From assembly GCF_039536245.1 (NCBI RefSeq), contig NZ_BAAAYN010000005.1, positions 62,001 to 126,000 of the forward strand: 64,000 nt of DNA, read 5' to 3'. Source of the stretch: Cryptosporangium minutisporangium (GTDB taxonomy: Bacteria > Actinomycetota > Actinomycetes > Mycobacteriales > Cryptosporangiaceae). The translations under genes were made by a program, and so were the position numbers. This document shows positions 16,970 to 24,993 of this stretch, piece by piece; positions within the stretch are counted from its first letter, which is position 1, and the number at the start of each line of letters is the position of its first letter. A model generated the notes under the pieces. That model saw only the letters and a list, made by a program, of their open reading frames with translations, searched no databases and was not told the origin of the DNA.

Positions 16970-17875
16970 TCAGGCGGTCGGCAGCGTCGCGGGCGCGACG
17001 ACCTGGGGAGCGGCGTCCGGGGTGATCTCCATGACCTCGGCGAACCGGGCGGCGACCGTCTCCAGCGTCAGGTCCGGGTCGGTGAAGCCGGTCGTATTGA
17101 CGATCGCCATCCGGTTGACGATGCCGCCCGCGACGTTGAACACCTCGCCGGTGACCGCGCAGTCGGGGTGCACCAGGTAGGCGGCGACCGGCGCGACCTG
17201 CTCGGACTTGAGCGACGTGCGCATGTACTCGAGAATCTCCGGCGGCAGTCCGTCGGCGCTCGCCTCGGCCATCCGGGTACCCGCCCCCGGCGCGAGCGCG
17301 TTGACCCGGATGCCGACCGCCGCGCCCTCCAGCGCGAGGTTGCGGGTGAGCCCGAAGACCGCGCCCTTCGAGCTGCCGTAGTGGGTCATCCCGGGATTGC
17401 CGAGCATCGCGGCGGAGATCGTGTTGACGATCCGCCCGCTGCCGGAGTCGCGCAGGTGCGGCCAGGCAGCTCTCGCCACGAACAGCGAGCCGAAGAAGTG
17501 GACGTCGAGGTGGCGCTGGTACTCCTCGACCGATACCTCGTCGAACGCGGCGGTGCGGACGATGCCGGCGTTGTTGATCACCGCGTCCAGCCGACCGTAG
17601 GTGTCGACCGCGGTCTGCACGACGGAGGCCGCGCCGTCCTCCGTGGACACGTCGGCACGGGACGCGACCGCGGTCCCGCCCTGCGCGGTGATCTCGTCGA
17701 CGACCGCGGCGGCCGGGGCGTCGCCGTCGACGCCGGCGCCGTCGGTGCGGGCGCCGAGGTCGCTCACCACGACCGACGCGCCGCGGCTGGCGAGCAGGAG
17801 CGCGTGCGCGCGGCCGATGCCGCGGCCGGCGCCGGTGACGACGACCACGCGGCCGTCGAAGCGAAGCTCGTTCAT
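16970..17875 (-). CDS. SDR dehydrogenase related to peroxisomal-type multifunctional enzyme
   Basis: 301 aa. Seen: GAGRGIG nucleotide motif, VSDLGARTDGAGVDGDAP insertion typical of MFE-2/HSD17B4-like dehydrogenases, NNAGIVR, active-site Ser and YGSSKGA, APGAGTRMAE. The family oxidises 3-hydroxyacyl-CoAs. The C-terminal extension of about 50 residues (after VFNVAGGIVNRMAIVN) is also MFE-like. The ATG at 17875 is chosen over an in-frame upstream start because AGAGGA lies just upstream. Located between the SMP-30-like gene and the P450 (16-base gap) in one operon; it would oxidise a hydroxylated or hydrated intermediate. Confidence 0.85.
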   Translation of the reverse strand: MNELRFDGRVVVVTGAGRGIGRAHALLLASRGASVVVSDLGARTDGAGVDGDAPAAAVVDEITAQGGTAVASRADVSTEDGAASVVQTAVDTYGRLDAVINNAGIVRTAAFDEVSVEEYQRHLDVHFFGSLFVARAAWPHLRDSGSGRIVNTISAAMLGNPGMTHYGSSKGAVFGLTRNLALEGAAVGIRVNALAPGAGTRMAEASADGLPPEILEYMRTSLKSEQVAPVAAYLVHPDCAVTGEVFNVAGGIVNRMAIVNTTGFTDPDLTLETVAARFAEVMEITPDAAPQVVAPATLPTA

Positions 17876-17907
17876 CGTTGATTCCTCTCCGATCCGGGTC
17901 TGAGGGG

Positions 17908-18834
17908 TCACGGCCGGTTCTTGCCGCCGCTGACCGCGACGTCAGCCACCCAGATCGACGCGAGGCCCTCGGCCCGCGACTTCGCGAAGTCCATGACCTC
18001 GAGGCCGACCGTGACGTAGAGCGTCCGACGGTCCGTGCCGCCCAGCCCGCACGCCGAGCCGAAGCCGCTCTCGAGCGGAATCGCCACCGCGTCGGTCACG
18101 GTCCCGCCCTCGACGATCCGGACGACGTAGCCGCTGCCGGGCATCGCCGCCCAGACCCCACCCTCGTCGTCGAGGCAGATCCCGTCGGGCAGGAACGGAG
18201 CCGCGGCGAACGTCCGCCGGTTGCTCAGCGTGCCGTCGGCGGCCCGGTCGAGCACCTCCACGCGGCTCGCGAACGCCTCCACCGTGATCAGCCGAGTCCC
18301 GTCCGCGGTGATCGCGATCCCGTTGGCGCCCAGGAACGAGCCGACGTCGCTGAGTGCACGGACGCTGCGGTCGGGCTCGACCACCAGAAGGTCCGACGCG
18401 GCCACCTCCGCGCCGTTGAACAGATCGAAGCCGAGCTGGGTGACGTACGCGCGGCCGTCGGCGTCGACGACCATGTCGTTTATCGGACCCGGCGCCAGGT
18501 CAGAGAGGTCGGCCCAGGTCTCCAGCGCGGTGCCGTCCCAGACCAGGACCAGCTTCTCGTGCATCGAGGTGACCAGCACCCGGCCGTCCGGTAACCAGCC
18601 GAAGCCGCCCAGGACCACCTCGACGTCGGTCGCGGCGTCCCGCTCGCGGGCATCGATGAAGACCGACGTGCTGCCGTCCTCGGCCACCGCCAGGACGGTG
18701 TGGTTATACATGTCGCTGAAGTAGAACGCCCCGTCGTGCCAGCGCGGGCACTCCGGCCAGGAGAAACCGCGGGCCAACTCGCGGGCAGGGATCGACCGGG
18801 CGTTCCGCACGGCCTCGGAGACAGCATCCACCAT
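17908..18834 (-). CDS. SMP-30/gluconolactonase-like beta-propeller hydrolase
   Basis: 308-aa protein with six-bladed propeller repeats of the SMP-30/LRE family: GFSWPECPRWHDGAFYFSDM (metal-binding Glu in the first blade), GPINDMVVDADGRAYVTQLG (Asn/Asp ligands), LGANGIAITADGTRLITVE, LPDGICLDDEGGVWAAMPGS. Such enzymes are Ca/Zn-dependent lactonases or phosphotriesterase-like hydrolases; a lactone hydrolysis step is the usual guess. The ATG at 18834 has GAGG upstream and avoids a 16-residue extension without support. Probably first gene of the SMP-30/SDR/P450/Fd/FdR operon. Confidence 0.85.
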   Translation of the reverse strand: MVDAVSEAVRNARSIPARELARGFSWPECPRWHDGAFYFSDMYNHTVLAVAEDGSTSVFIDARERDAATDVEVVLGGFGWLPDGRVLVTSMHEKLVLVWDGTALETWADLSDLAPGPINDMVVDADGRAYVTQLGFDLFNGAEVAASDLLVVEPDRSVRALSDVGSFLGANGIAITADGTRLITVEAFASRVEVLDRAADGTLSNRRTFAAAPFLPDGICLDDEGGVWAAMPGSGYVVRIVEGGTVTDAVAIPLESGFGSACGLGGTDRRTLYVTVGLEVMDFAKSRAEGLASIWVADVAVSGGKNRP

Positions 18835-18931
18835 GACAACCTCGTTGTTTCGTGGGGTCAAGTAAAAAGAAGAGTGATTCACGGGATGAGCGACACCGCG
18901 ACCGCACCTGTGGGTTGAGTCACAGTAGCAC

Positions 18932-19654
18932 TTAGATGCTTGTCGTCAAGTATTCGGTGAAGACCTCACCGAGCAGCGCGTGCTGCCGTTCGGTGAACGG
19001 CAGCTGCGGGCCGGCGTAGGCGAGTTGCAGCAGCTCCTTGGTGGCCTCGACGCCTCGGGCCGGGTGACGTGCGATCAACCCGGCGAGCCGGCGGGCCTCG
19101 GACACGGCCTGCCCCGGTGGGGTGAGCGCGGCGACCAGTCCCCGCGCACGCGCATCGACCGCGCTCATCGGCTCTCCGGTCAGCGCCAGGAGCATCGCGG
19201 CACCGCGCGGCATGGTCGCCGCCAGCGACCGCAGACCTCCGCCGGCCGCGAACAGGCCGTGCCGGACCTCGGGCAGCCCCAACCGCGCGTCGGTGGCGGC
19301 GACCACCGCGTCGCAGGCCAATGCCAGCTCCAGGCCGCCACCGGCCGCCCAACCCTCGACGGCCGCGAGCAACGGCGTCGCGGTCGGGGGCAGCAGATCG
19401 CTGGGCCCCTCCCCCGCGGTCACGTCGATCTCGCCGGCCGCGAACGCGGTCAGGTCCATGCCCGAACAGAACGTCCCGCCGGCGCCCGTGAGTACACCGG
19501 CCTTGAGATCCGGCCGCTCGTCCAGCTCGCTGACCGCGTGCCGGAGCAACCGCGTGGCCTCGCTGTCCAGCGCGTTCCGGACGTGCGGCCGGTTCAGCGT
19601 GATCACCCGGACACCGAGCGCGTCGTCGACCAGGACCGGTGGCTCGGCGGCCAT
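18932..19654 (-). CDS. Enoyl-CoA hydratase/isomerase (crotonase family)
   Basis: 240 aa. Crotonase signatures: VITLNRPHVRNALDSE, oxyanion-hole GTFCSGMDLTAFA and EGWAAGGGLELALACDAV, with Glu in GLPEVRHGLFAAGGG. The hydratase-type second Glu is not clearly identifiable, so hydratase and isomerase activity cannot be separated by eye. Last gene of the ten-gene acyl-CoA operon; its ATG overlaps the CoA-ligase stop by one base (TGATG). It would hydrate a side-chain or ring-derived enoyl-CoA. Confidence 0.87.
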   Translation of the reverse strand: MAAEPPVLVDDALGVRVITLNRPHVRNALDSEATRLLRHAVSELDERPDLKAGVLTGAGGTFCSGMDLTAFAAGEIDVTAGEGPSDLLPPTATPLLAAVEGWAAGGGLELALACDAVVAATDARLGLPEVRHGLFAAGGGLRSLAATMPRGAAMLLALTGEPMSAVDARARGLVAALTPPGQAVSEARRLAGLIARHPARGVEATKELLQLAYAGPQLPFTERQHALLGEVFTEYLTTSI

Positions 19655-21153
19655 CAGGAGACCACCGCCGGCGGTGTGGCCTCCGCGCGCAGCACGCGCC
19701 GCAGCAGCTTGCCCATCTCGTTGCGGGGCAGCTCGGCGCGGATCAGCACCCGCTCGGGCACCCGCGTCGAGCGCAGGCGCTCGGCCACCCACCGCTGGAC
19801 CGTTCCCTCGTCGAGCGCGACGCCCGGGCGAGGGACGACCGCGGCGACGGCCACCTCCCCCCACTGGTCGTCCGGCACACCGAAGACCACGGCCTCGTCG
19901 ACGTCCGGATGGGCGGCGATCACGTCCTCGATCTCGCCCGGCGAGAGGTTCTCGCCGCCGCGGACGATGACGTCGTCGAGGCGCCCCTCCACATAGACGT
20001 ACCCGTCGTCGTCGATCCAGCCCGCGTCCCGGGTGCGGAACCACCCGTCGGCGTCGATGCGCGAGCCGGAGGCGTACTCGCCGGAGACCTGAGGGCCGCG
20101 CACCCATAGCTCACCGCGTTCTCCGGCCGGGAGGTCGGTGCCCACGGGGTCGCGCACCACGATCTCCACCGACGGCAACGGACGCCCCACCGATCCGAGC
20201 CTCCGCCGCACCGACGGGTCGGTCGAGGACCGCGCCTCGCGGTGCTCGTCGGGCCCGAGCACCGCGATCGACGACGTCGTCTCGGTCAGGCCGTACCCGT
20301 TGACGAAGTTCACGTGCGGCAGGAGCTCGAGCGCCTTCTCGATCACCGGGAGCGGCATCCGGCCGCCGCCGTACGACAGGTGCCGCAGCGCGGGCAACGC
20401 GGTGCCGTCGCGCTCGAGCACGTCGATGATGCGGGCCAGCATCGTCGGCACCAGCATCGCGTGGGTGACCTGCTGCTCGGCGGCGAGCGCCACCCAGGCG
20501 TCCGGGTCGAAATTCGGCAGCTGAACGATCCGGCGTCCGCTGTAGAGGCCGGTGAGCAGGCCGGCGACCCCGGCGATGTGGTACGGCGGGACGCTCACCA
20601 GCGCGGCCTCGTCGGCGCCCGCCGAGAGCAGTTCGGTGCCGCCCAGCACGTAGGAGGTGAGGTGACGGTGCCGCAGAATCGCGACCTTCGGCTTGCCGGT
20701 GGTACCGCTGGTGTGCAGCAGCACCGCCGGTGCCTCCGGATCGTGCTCCGGCTCGACCGGCGCGAGGTCGGGGACGGCCGCGGCGTAGGCCGCGGTCTCG
20801 ACCACGTCGACGCCGTCGGCGAGTGCGACGCCCCGGAGCGTGCGCTCGTCGGCGATCAGCAGCGCGGGCGCCTGGTCGGCGACCAGGGCCTCGAACGGCG
20901 CCTTGGCCAGCCGGTAGCTGATCGGCGCGAACGGACGGCCCGCCACGGCCGCCGCGAACAGCGCCACGGGGAAGGCGATCGTCGCCGTCCCGGCGTAGAG
21001 CACCGGCCTCTCGGGTTGCCCGGCCAGCGCCGCCGCCGCGACGCCGACCCGCTCGCGCAGCTGACCGTAGGTAAGGCCGGAGCGACGGTCGCCGAGCGCG
21101 ACCCGGTCCGGCTCGACCGACGCGACGATGTCCAGCAGGCTGACGATGTTCAT
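19654..21153 (-). CDS. Acyl-CoA synthetase (FadD-type, class I adenylate-forming)
   Basis: 499 aa. Seen: P-loop-like LLHTSGTTGKPKVAILRHRH, PPYHIAGVAGL, A5 motif NGYGLTETTS, A7 GELWVRGPQVSGEY, DGWFRTRDAGWIDDDGYVYV, GRLDDVIVRGGENLSPGEIE and the catalytic Lys region LPRNEMGKLLRRVL. It activates a carboxylate with ATP and CoA. The closest functional parallels are the steroid-pathway FadD3/FadD17/FadD19 group; exact substrate (side-chain acid or CD-ring propionate) unknown. Located between the 99-aa unknown and the enoyl-CoA hydratase. Confidence 0.92.
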   Translation of the reverse strand: MNIVSLLDIVASVEPDRVALGDRRSGLTYGQLRERVGVAAAALAGQPERPVLYAGTATIAFPVALFAAAVAGRPFAPISYRLAKAPFEALVADQAPALLIADERTLRGVALADGVDVVETAAYAAAVPDLAPVEPEHDPEAPAVLLHTSGTTGKPKVAILRHRHLTSYVLGGTELLSAGADEAALVSVPPYHIAGVAGLLTGLYSGRRIVQLPNFDPDAWVALAAEQQVTHAMLVPTMLARIIDVLERDGTALPALRHLSYGGGRMPLPVIEKALELLPHVNFVNGYGLTETTSSIAVLGPDEHREARSSTDPSVRRRLGSVGRPLPSVEIVVRDPVGTDLPAGERGELWVRGPQVSGEYASGSRIDADGWFRTRDAGWIDDDGYVYVEGRLDDVIVRGGENLSPGEIEDVIAAHPDVDEAVVFGVPDDQWGEVAVAAVVPRPGVALDEGTVQRWVAERLRSTRVPERVLIRAELPRNEMGKLLRRVLRAEATPPAVVS

Positions 21154-21162
21154 CGGTCGCCC

Positions 21163-21462
21163 TCAGTCCGACGCCGGCAGCGCCTTGGCCGCGGCGAGCC
21201 GCAGCGGAGTACCGGCCAGCGTGACCGGGCCGCGGCCGGGCTTGGTGCACAGCAGCTCGAGCGAGCCTGCCTCGTCGCTGTAACGCTTACCGACGAGGAT
21301 CGCCTCGCCGGTGCCGGTCTTCGGTCCGGCCGGCGCCGTACCCACGGTGACCAGCGGCTCGCCCGCGCACGCCAGGTCGACGTCGCCGGGGGCGGCGCGC
21401 ACGACGATGAACTCGGCGGACGACGCCGCGCTCGACAGTTTGACTCCGGGCTTGATTTCCAC
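21163..21462 (-). CDS. Small unknown protein of the acyl-CoA operon (99 aa)
   Basis: I do not recognise the family by name. The protein is a compact, Gly/Ala/Val-rich probable beta-barrel (MEIKPGVKLSSAASSAEFIV, then GDVDLACAGEPLV, GTGEAILVGKRYSDEAGSLE, LLCTKPGRGPV) with two Cys. It sits between the double-hotdog hydratase (33 bases) and the CoA ligase (9 bases), so it is co-transcribed with acyl-CoA activation genes and may be an accessory subunit. It has no signal peptide or membrane segment. Confidence 0.75.
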   Translation of the reverse strand: MEIKPGVKLSSAASSAEFIVVRAAPGDVDLACAGEPLVTVGTAPAGPKTGTGEAILVGKRYSDEAGSLELLCTKPGRGPVTLAGTPLRLAAAKALPASD

Positions 21463-21495
21463 GATGAAGTGCCCTTCGGGGATGAGGGGAACAGG

Positions 21496-22620
21496 TCAGC
21501 CGTACAGGCCGGGTTCGGCGGACTTCTCCGGCGCGAACAGGACGCTGTGGTCGGGCAGGGCGCCGGGCCGGGGCAGGCGGACCACCGCGGTCGCCGTCGC
21601 CGTGGACACCTCGTCCTGGTTTACGACCGCAGCCTCGATCTCTACCTCGCCGCCGAACTCGTCGGCGTCGAGAACTCGGCTGACCTGGGCGTAGACGGTG
21701 TTCGTGTCGCCGATGAGGTTGGGGCGGCGCAGCTGGGACGAGAGCCGTACCAGGTCGCCGTGGTCCCCCATCCAGTCGCTGACGACCTGCGTGAGCCAGG
21801 CGATCCGCTGCGGACCGTAGTCGAAGCTGGTCGCCTGGGACCGGTTCGCGCGGGCGTACTCGGGGTCCGCGCGCCCACCGGCTCCCATGTCGATCGTGCC
21901 CGCGTCGACGTAACGCGCCCGGTTCGTGCTCAGCGAGCCGTAGGTGAACAGGTAGAGCTCCGTGGTGGTGTAGGTGCCCTTCGGCAGCTCCGGAAGCTCC
22001 TCGCCGACCTGGACGTCGTCCCAGTACCGCGGTTGTGCGCCCCGGCGGGTCCGCTCCCACACCAGCGGATCGGGGGCGACCCGCGGCTTGTCCCCGGTAT
22101 CGCTGGCTTGCACACCCTTCCCGGGGTTGACGAAGCGCAGCATCCGGTTGGTGACCCGGGCGACCGGCTCGGCGCGGTGATTGAAGTACTCGGTACGCCC
22201 CGAGCAGATCAACGCCTCACCGAGCTGCCGCATCGTCGTCGGAGTGACGTCGACCGGCGTCTCGATCGAGCGGACCCGGTCGCCGACCCAGACCGGCCGG
22301 TACCACTCGATGTCGGCGCCGAGGTAGAGGATGCTCAGGTCCTTCATCGCGACGTCCGCGGGCGGGATGTGGCCCCAGATCGAGGCGTTCGCGCCGAAGT
22401 TCATCGAGAAGACGAACGAGGGAGAGCCGACGAGTTGGTGGTACCGGCCGTCCCGGGCGTACACCGGGTCGCGGTAGAGCGGGTTGAAATCGCCGGAGCC
22501 GTCGCCGTGCCGACGCAGCCACTCTGGCGTGACCTCGCGCCAGGGCTTCGGCGTCAGCGGCTGTCCCAGGCCCTCGCGGTACTCTTTCTCGAACACGTCG
22601 AGTGTGGTGATGCGACTCAT
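21496..22620 (-). CDS. Double-hotdog MaoC-like acyl-CoA dehydratase
   Basis: 374 aa with two tandem hotdog domains. N-terminal: TPEWLRRHGDGSGDFNPLYR carries the hydratase-2-like D-x-N/P-L-H/Y region, followed by YHQLVGSPSFVFSMNFGANA. C-terminal (about 215-365): VQVGEELPELPKGTYTTTEL and ANRSQATSFDYGPQRIAWLT. Two-domain MaoC proteins of this kind hydrate bulky enoyl-CoAs, as in sterol side-chain degradation. The ATG at 22620 overlaps the NUDIX stop (ATGA); a longer upstream start is unlikely. Catalytic Asp/His assignment should be checked because the canonical HxD is altered. Confidence 0.82.
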   Translation of the reverse strand: MSRITTLDVFEKEYREGLGQPLTPKPWREVTPEWLRRHGDGSGDFNPLYRDPVYARDGRYHQLVGSPSFVFSMNFGANASIWGHIPPADVAMKDLSILYLGADIEWYRPVWVGDRVRSIETPVDVTPTTMRQLGEALICSGRTEYFNHRAEPVARVTNRMLRFVNPGKGVQASDTGDKPRVAPDPLVWERTRRGAQPRYWDDVQVGEELPELPKGTYTTTELYLFTYGSLSTNRARYVDAGTIDMGAGGRADPEYARANRSQATSFDYGPQRIAWLTQVVSDWMGDHGDLVRLSSQLRRPNLIGDTNTVYAQVSRVLDADEFGGEVEIEAAVVNQDEVSTATATAVVRLPRPGALPDHSVLFAPEKSAEPGLYG

Positions 22621-23258
22621 GACGGGCGTATCCCCTCGGGACTCGGGACAGCGGAGGTCGACAGCAGCTGCCACGGCAGCCGGTCGATGCGCAGGCGGGC
22701 GGAGCGCGGCGATCCCCAGACCAGCTCGGTTCCGGCCGCGGTGCGGGTGACGGTGGCGTGATAGGTCGGCGGCTCACGGTTCGTCCGGACGAGCACCTCC
22801 TCGACCGTGCGCAGACGGCGGAGGTCGTGCAGCGTCATCCAGGTGGGTGGCATCAGCGCGCGCAGCCCTTCGCCGTGCTCGGTGAGGGCTCGCTCGCCGG
22901 TGAGCCAGGCGTGCTCGGTGATCTCGAGCCCGTCCACCGTCACCGGCTGCGCCGGCGCGACGGCGAGGAAAAACCACGTCCGCACCTGCACCGGCGCTTC
23001 GGACGGCGGGATCCAGCACGACCAGGCGCGCAGCGATTCCGGCGGCAGCACCAGGCCGGTCTCCTCGCGCAGTTCGCGCACGGCCGCGCGGCGGACGGCG
23101 TCCGTGTCGGACGGATCCCCATCGGCCGGTTCGACTGCGCCGCCAGGGAAGACCCAGGCCCCGGCGAACGTACGGCTGTCCGGGCTGCGCCGGACCAAGA
23201 GGGTCTCCACCCCGGCCGGACCGTCGCGGAGCACGACGACGGTCGCTGCCGACCTCAC
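22617..23258 (-). CDS. NUDIX hydrolase
   Basis: 213 aa. NUDIX box: GGAVEPADG followed by AAVRELREETGLV, with the metal-binding REXXEE present. An N-terminal beta-strand (VVVLRDGPAGVETLLVRR) precedes it, and the C-terminal region (WMTLHDLRRLRTVEEVL) resembles NUDT19/CoA diphosphatase-like proteins often found with acyl-CoA genes. It may hydrolyse CoA esters or CoA to recycle cofactor (inference). The GTG at 23258 overlaps the thioesterase stop; an in-frame GTG at 23267 is the alternative. Confidence 0.85.
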   Translation of the reverse strand: MRSAATVVVLRDGPAGVETLLVRRSPDSRTFAGAWVFPGGAVEPADGDPSDTDAVRRAAVRELREETGLVLPPESLRAWSCWIPPSEAPVQVRTWFFLAVAPAQPVTVDGLEITEHAWLTGERALTEHGEGLRALMPPTWMTLHDLRRLRTVEEVLVRTNREPPTYHATVTRTAAGTELVWGSPRSARLRIDRLPWQLLSTSAVPSPEGIRPS

Positions 23259-23833
23259 GAGCGCCACTTCCCTCTGCCCAGGACGAACCGGCCTTCCGCC
23301 CGGGCGGTCACGCGGCCCTCGACGCTGACCGTCGCCCAGGCGTACGTGGTGGTGCCGTCGATCTCGCTGTGGCTCGCCTCCACCGTCAGCCGGGAACCCA
23401 GCGGCGTCGGGGCCAGGTACCGCACGGACAGCTGCGCGGTGAGGCTGGAGCGTCCGACCCCGTGCAGGTAGATGCCGAGCGCATGGTCGAGCAGCACGGC
23501 GACGTAACCACCGTGGACGACCTTCGGCGGGCCACCGAACTCGGGCCCGAGCACGGTCGTGCCGGTTGCGCGGCCGCCGTCCACGCGCATCCGCAGCGGC
23601 GGCGAGACCGGATTGAACAGCGCCCAGGCGTCGCCGGTTTCGACCGGCGCGGCACCGGGGCGGAAGTACCACGGCTGCTGGGCCGACGGACCCCGAAGCT
23701 CCCTGGCCAGTTCGTCGACCCGCTCGGCGACCTCGGCAGCGCGGGCGTCGTCCAGTTCCGCGATGACGCTCAGCGCATTCAGCTCGCGCAACCGGGCCAC
23801 CAGCTCCGCTCGTCCCTGAAGGGAGCTGCTCAT
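23255..23833 (-). CDS. PaaI/YbgC-type hotdog thioesterase
   Basis: 192 aa. A helical N-terminus (about 50 residues) precedes a single hotdog domain with GPPKVVHGGYVAVLLDHALG, the HGG motif typical of PaaI-like thioesterases, and LTAQLSVRYLAPTPLGSRL. It likely hydrolyses acyl-CoA dead-end products. The ATG at 23833 overlaps the racemase stop by ATGA, and its own stop overlaps the NUDIX start, so it is tightly embedded in the operon. Confidence 0.87.
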   Translation of the reverse strand: MSSSLQGRAELVARLRELNALSVIAELDDARAAEVAERVDELARELRGPSAQQPWYFRPGAAPVETGDAWALFNPVSPPLRMRVDGGRATGTTVLGPEFGGPPKVVHGGYVAVLLDHALGIYLHGVGRSSLTAQLSVRYLAPTPLGSRLTVEASHSEIDGTTTYAWATVSVEGRVTARAEGRFVLGRGKWRS

Positions 23834-24993
23834 CCGGCGACCCCGGTCTCGCGCAGCTTCGCCACGTCGCTCTCCTCGAGACCGAGCGACCGCAACACCG
23901 CGTCCGTGCTCGCACCGGACGCCTCGACCCGGCCGGGAGCGGCCGGAGCACACCGGCTGAACCGCGGTGCCGGCGCGGCCGACGGCACGCCGTCGACGAG
24001 CGGGAACATGCCGCGTGCGCGAGCGAGCGGCGTCGCGACCGCCTCGCGCAGGCTCAGGACCGGCGTCACGCAGGCGTCCTCGCCGTCGAACACCGCCGTC
24101 CACTCGTCCCGGCTGCGGGTCGCGAAGATCTCGGCGACGCGCGCTTTCACCGCGGGCCAGCCGGCGCGGTCCAGCTGTGGCGGCAGCTCCGCCGGGTCGA
24201 GCCCGAGTCCCGCGAGGAGCCGGGCGTAGAACTGCGGCTCGATCGCGCCCACCGCGACGAAGCGGTCGTCGCTGGTCCGGTAGACGCCGTAGAACGGGGC
24301 CGCGCCGTCGAGGATGTTGCTGCCGCGCTCGTCCACCCACGCGCCCCGCGCGGCCAACGCGTAGAACGGCGCCATCATCGTCGCGACACCGTCCACCATG
24401 GCCGCGTCGACCACCTGGCCCTGCCCCGAGGAGGACGCGTCCAGCAGCGCGGCGAGGACGCCGAGCGCCAGCATCGCTCCACCACCGCCGTAGTCGGCGA
24501 CCAGGTTCAGCGGCGGCACCGGCGATCCGTCCTGCTCGCCGACCGCGTGCAGGGCTCCGGTGAGCGCCAGGTAGTTGATGTCGTGTCCGGCGGCCTGCGC
24601 GAGCGGGCCGTCCTGTCCCCAGCCGGTCATCCGGCCGTAGACCAGACGCGGGTTGCGGCGCAGGCACTCCGCGGGGCCGAGCCCGAGCCGCTCGGTCACG
24701 CCGGGCCGGTATCCCTCGATCAGCACATCGGCGCCCTCAATCAGGTCGAGGACGATCTCCACCGCGCGGGGTTGCTTGAGGTCCAGCGCGATCGAACGTC
24801 GCCCCCGGGCATGGATGTCCGTCTCCGGGTGGGTCGGTCGGGCTGCGCTGAGGCGGTCGACCCGGATGACGTCCGCGCCGAGTCCGGCCAGGAGCATGCA
24901 GGCATACGGGCCGGGGCCCTGCCCGGCCAGCTCGATCACCCGCACGCCGTCCAGCGGCCCCGCCAGCGAAGTCCTGTTTTCGTTCGCACTCAC
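23830..24993 (-). CDS. Alpha-methylacyl-CoA racemase (AMACR/Mcr-like, CoA-transferase family III)
   Basis: 387 aa. The family signature DGVRVIELAGQGPGPYACML and LLAGLGADVIRVDR at the N-terminus is followed by VYGRMTGWGQDGPLAQAAGHD, with the His-Asp region (GHDINYLALTGAL) and VADYGGGGAM supplying the His and Asp used for proton transfer in M. tuberculosis Mcr. This points to racemase rather than transferase activity: it would interconvert 25R/25S-type 2-methylacyl-CoAs before dehydrogenation, which fits a branched sterol side chain. GTG start at 24993, directly after the fused CoA-transferase stop. Confidence 0.85.
   Translation of the reverse strand: MSANENRTSLAGPLDGVRVIELAGQGPGPYACMLLAGLGADVIRVDRLSAARPTHPETDIHARGRRSIALDLKQPRAVEIVLDLIEGADVLIEGYRPGVTERLGLGPAECLRRNPRLVYGRMTGWGQDGPLAQAAGHDINYLALTGALHAVGEQDGSPVPPLNLVADYGGGGAMLALGVLAALLDASSSGQGQVVDAAMVDGVATMMAPFYALAARGAWVDERGSNILDGAAPFYGVYRTSDDRFVAVGAIEPQFYARLLAGLGLDPAELPPQLDRAGWPAVKARVAEIFATRSRDEWTAVFDGEDACVTPVLSLREAVATPLARARGMFPLVDGVPSAAPAPRFSRCAPAAPGRVEASGASTDAVLRSLGLEESDVAKLRETGVAG

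Noticed and set aside
18936-18955. CTTG-TCGT-CAAG inverted repeat as a KstR2-type box
   Set aside because: The arms are arranged as CTTG...CAAG, opposite to the CAAG...CTTG order of KstR2 sites, and it falls in the last codons of the enoyl-CoA hydratase gene.
20242-22761. Plus-strand open frame of about 840 codons
   Set aside because: Antisense to the CoA ligase, 99-aa and MaoC-like genes, all of which have clear family motifs; composition is shadow-like.
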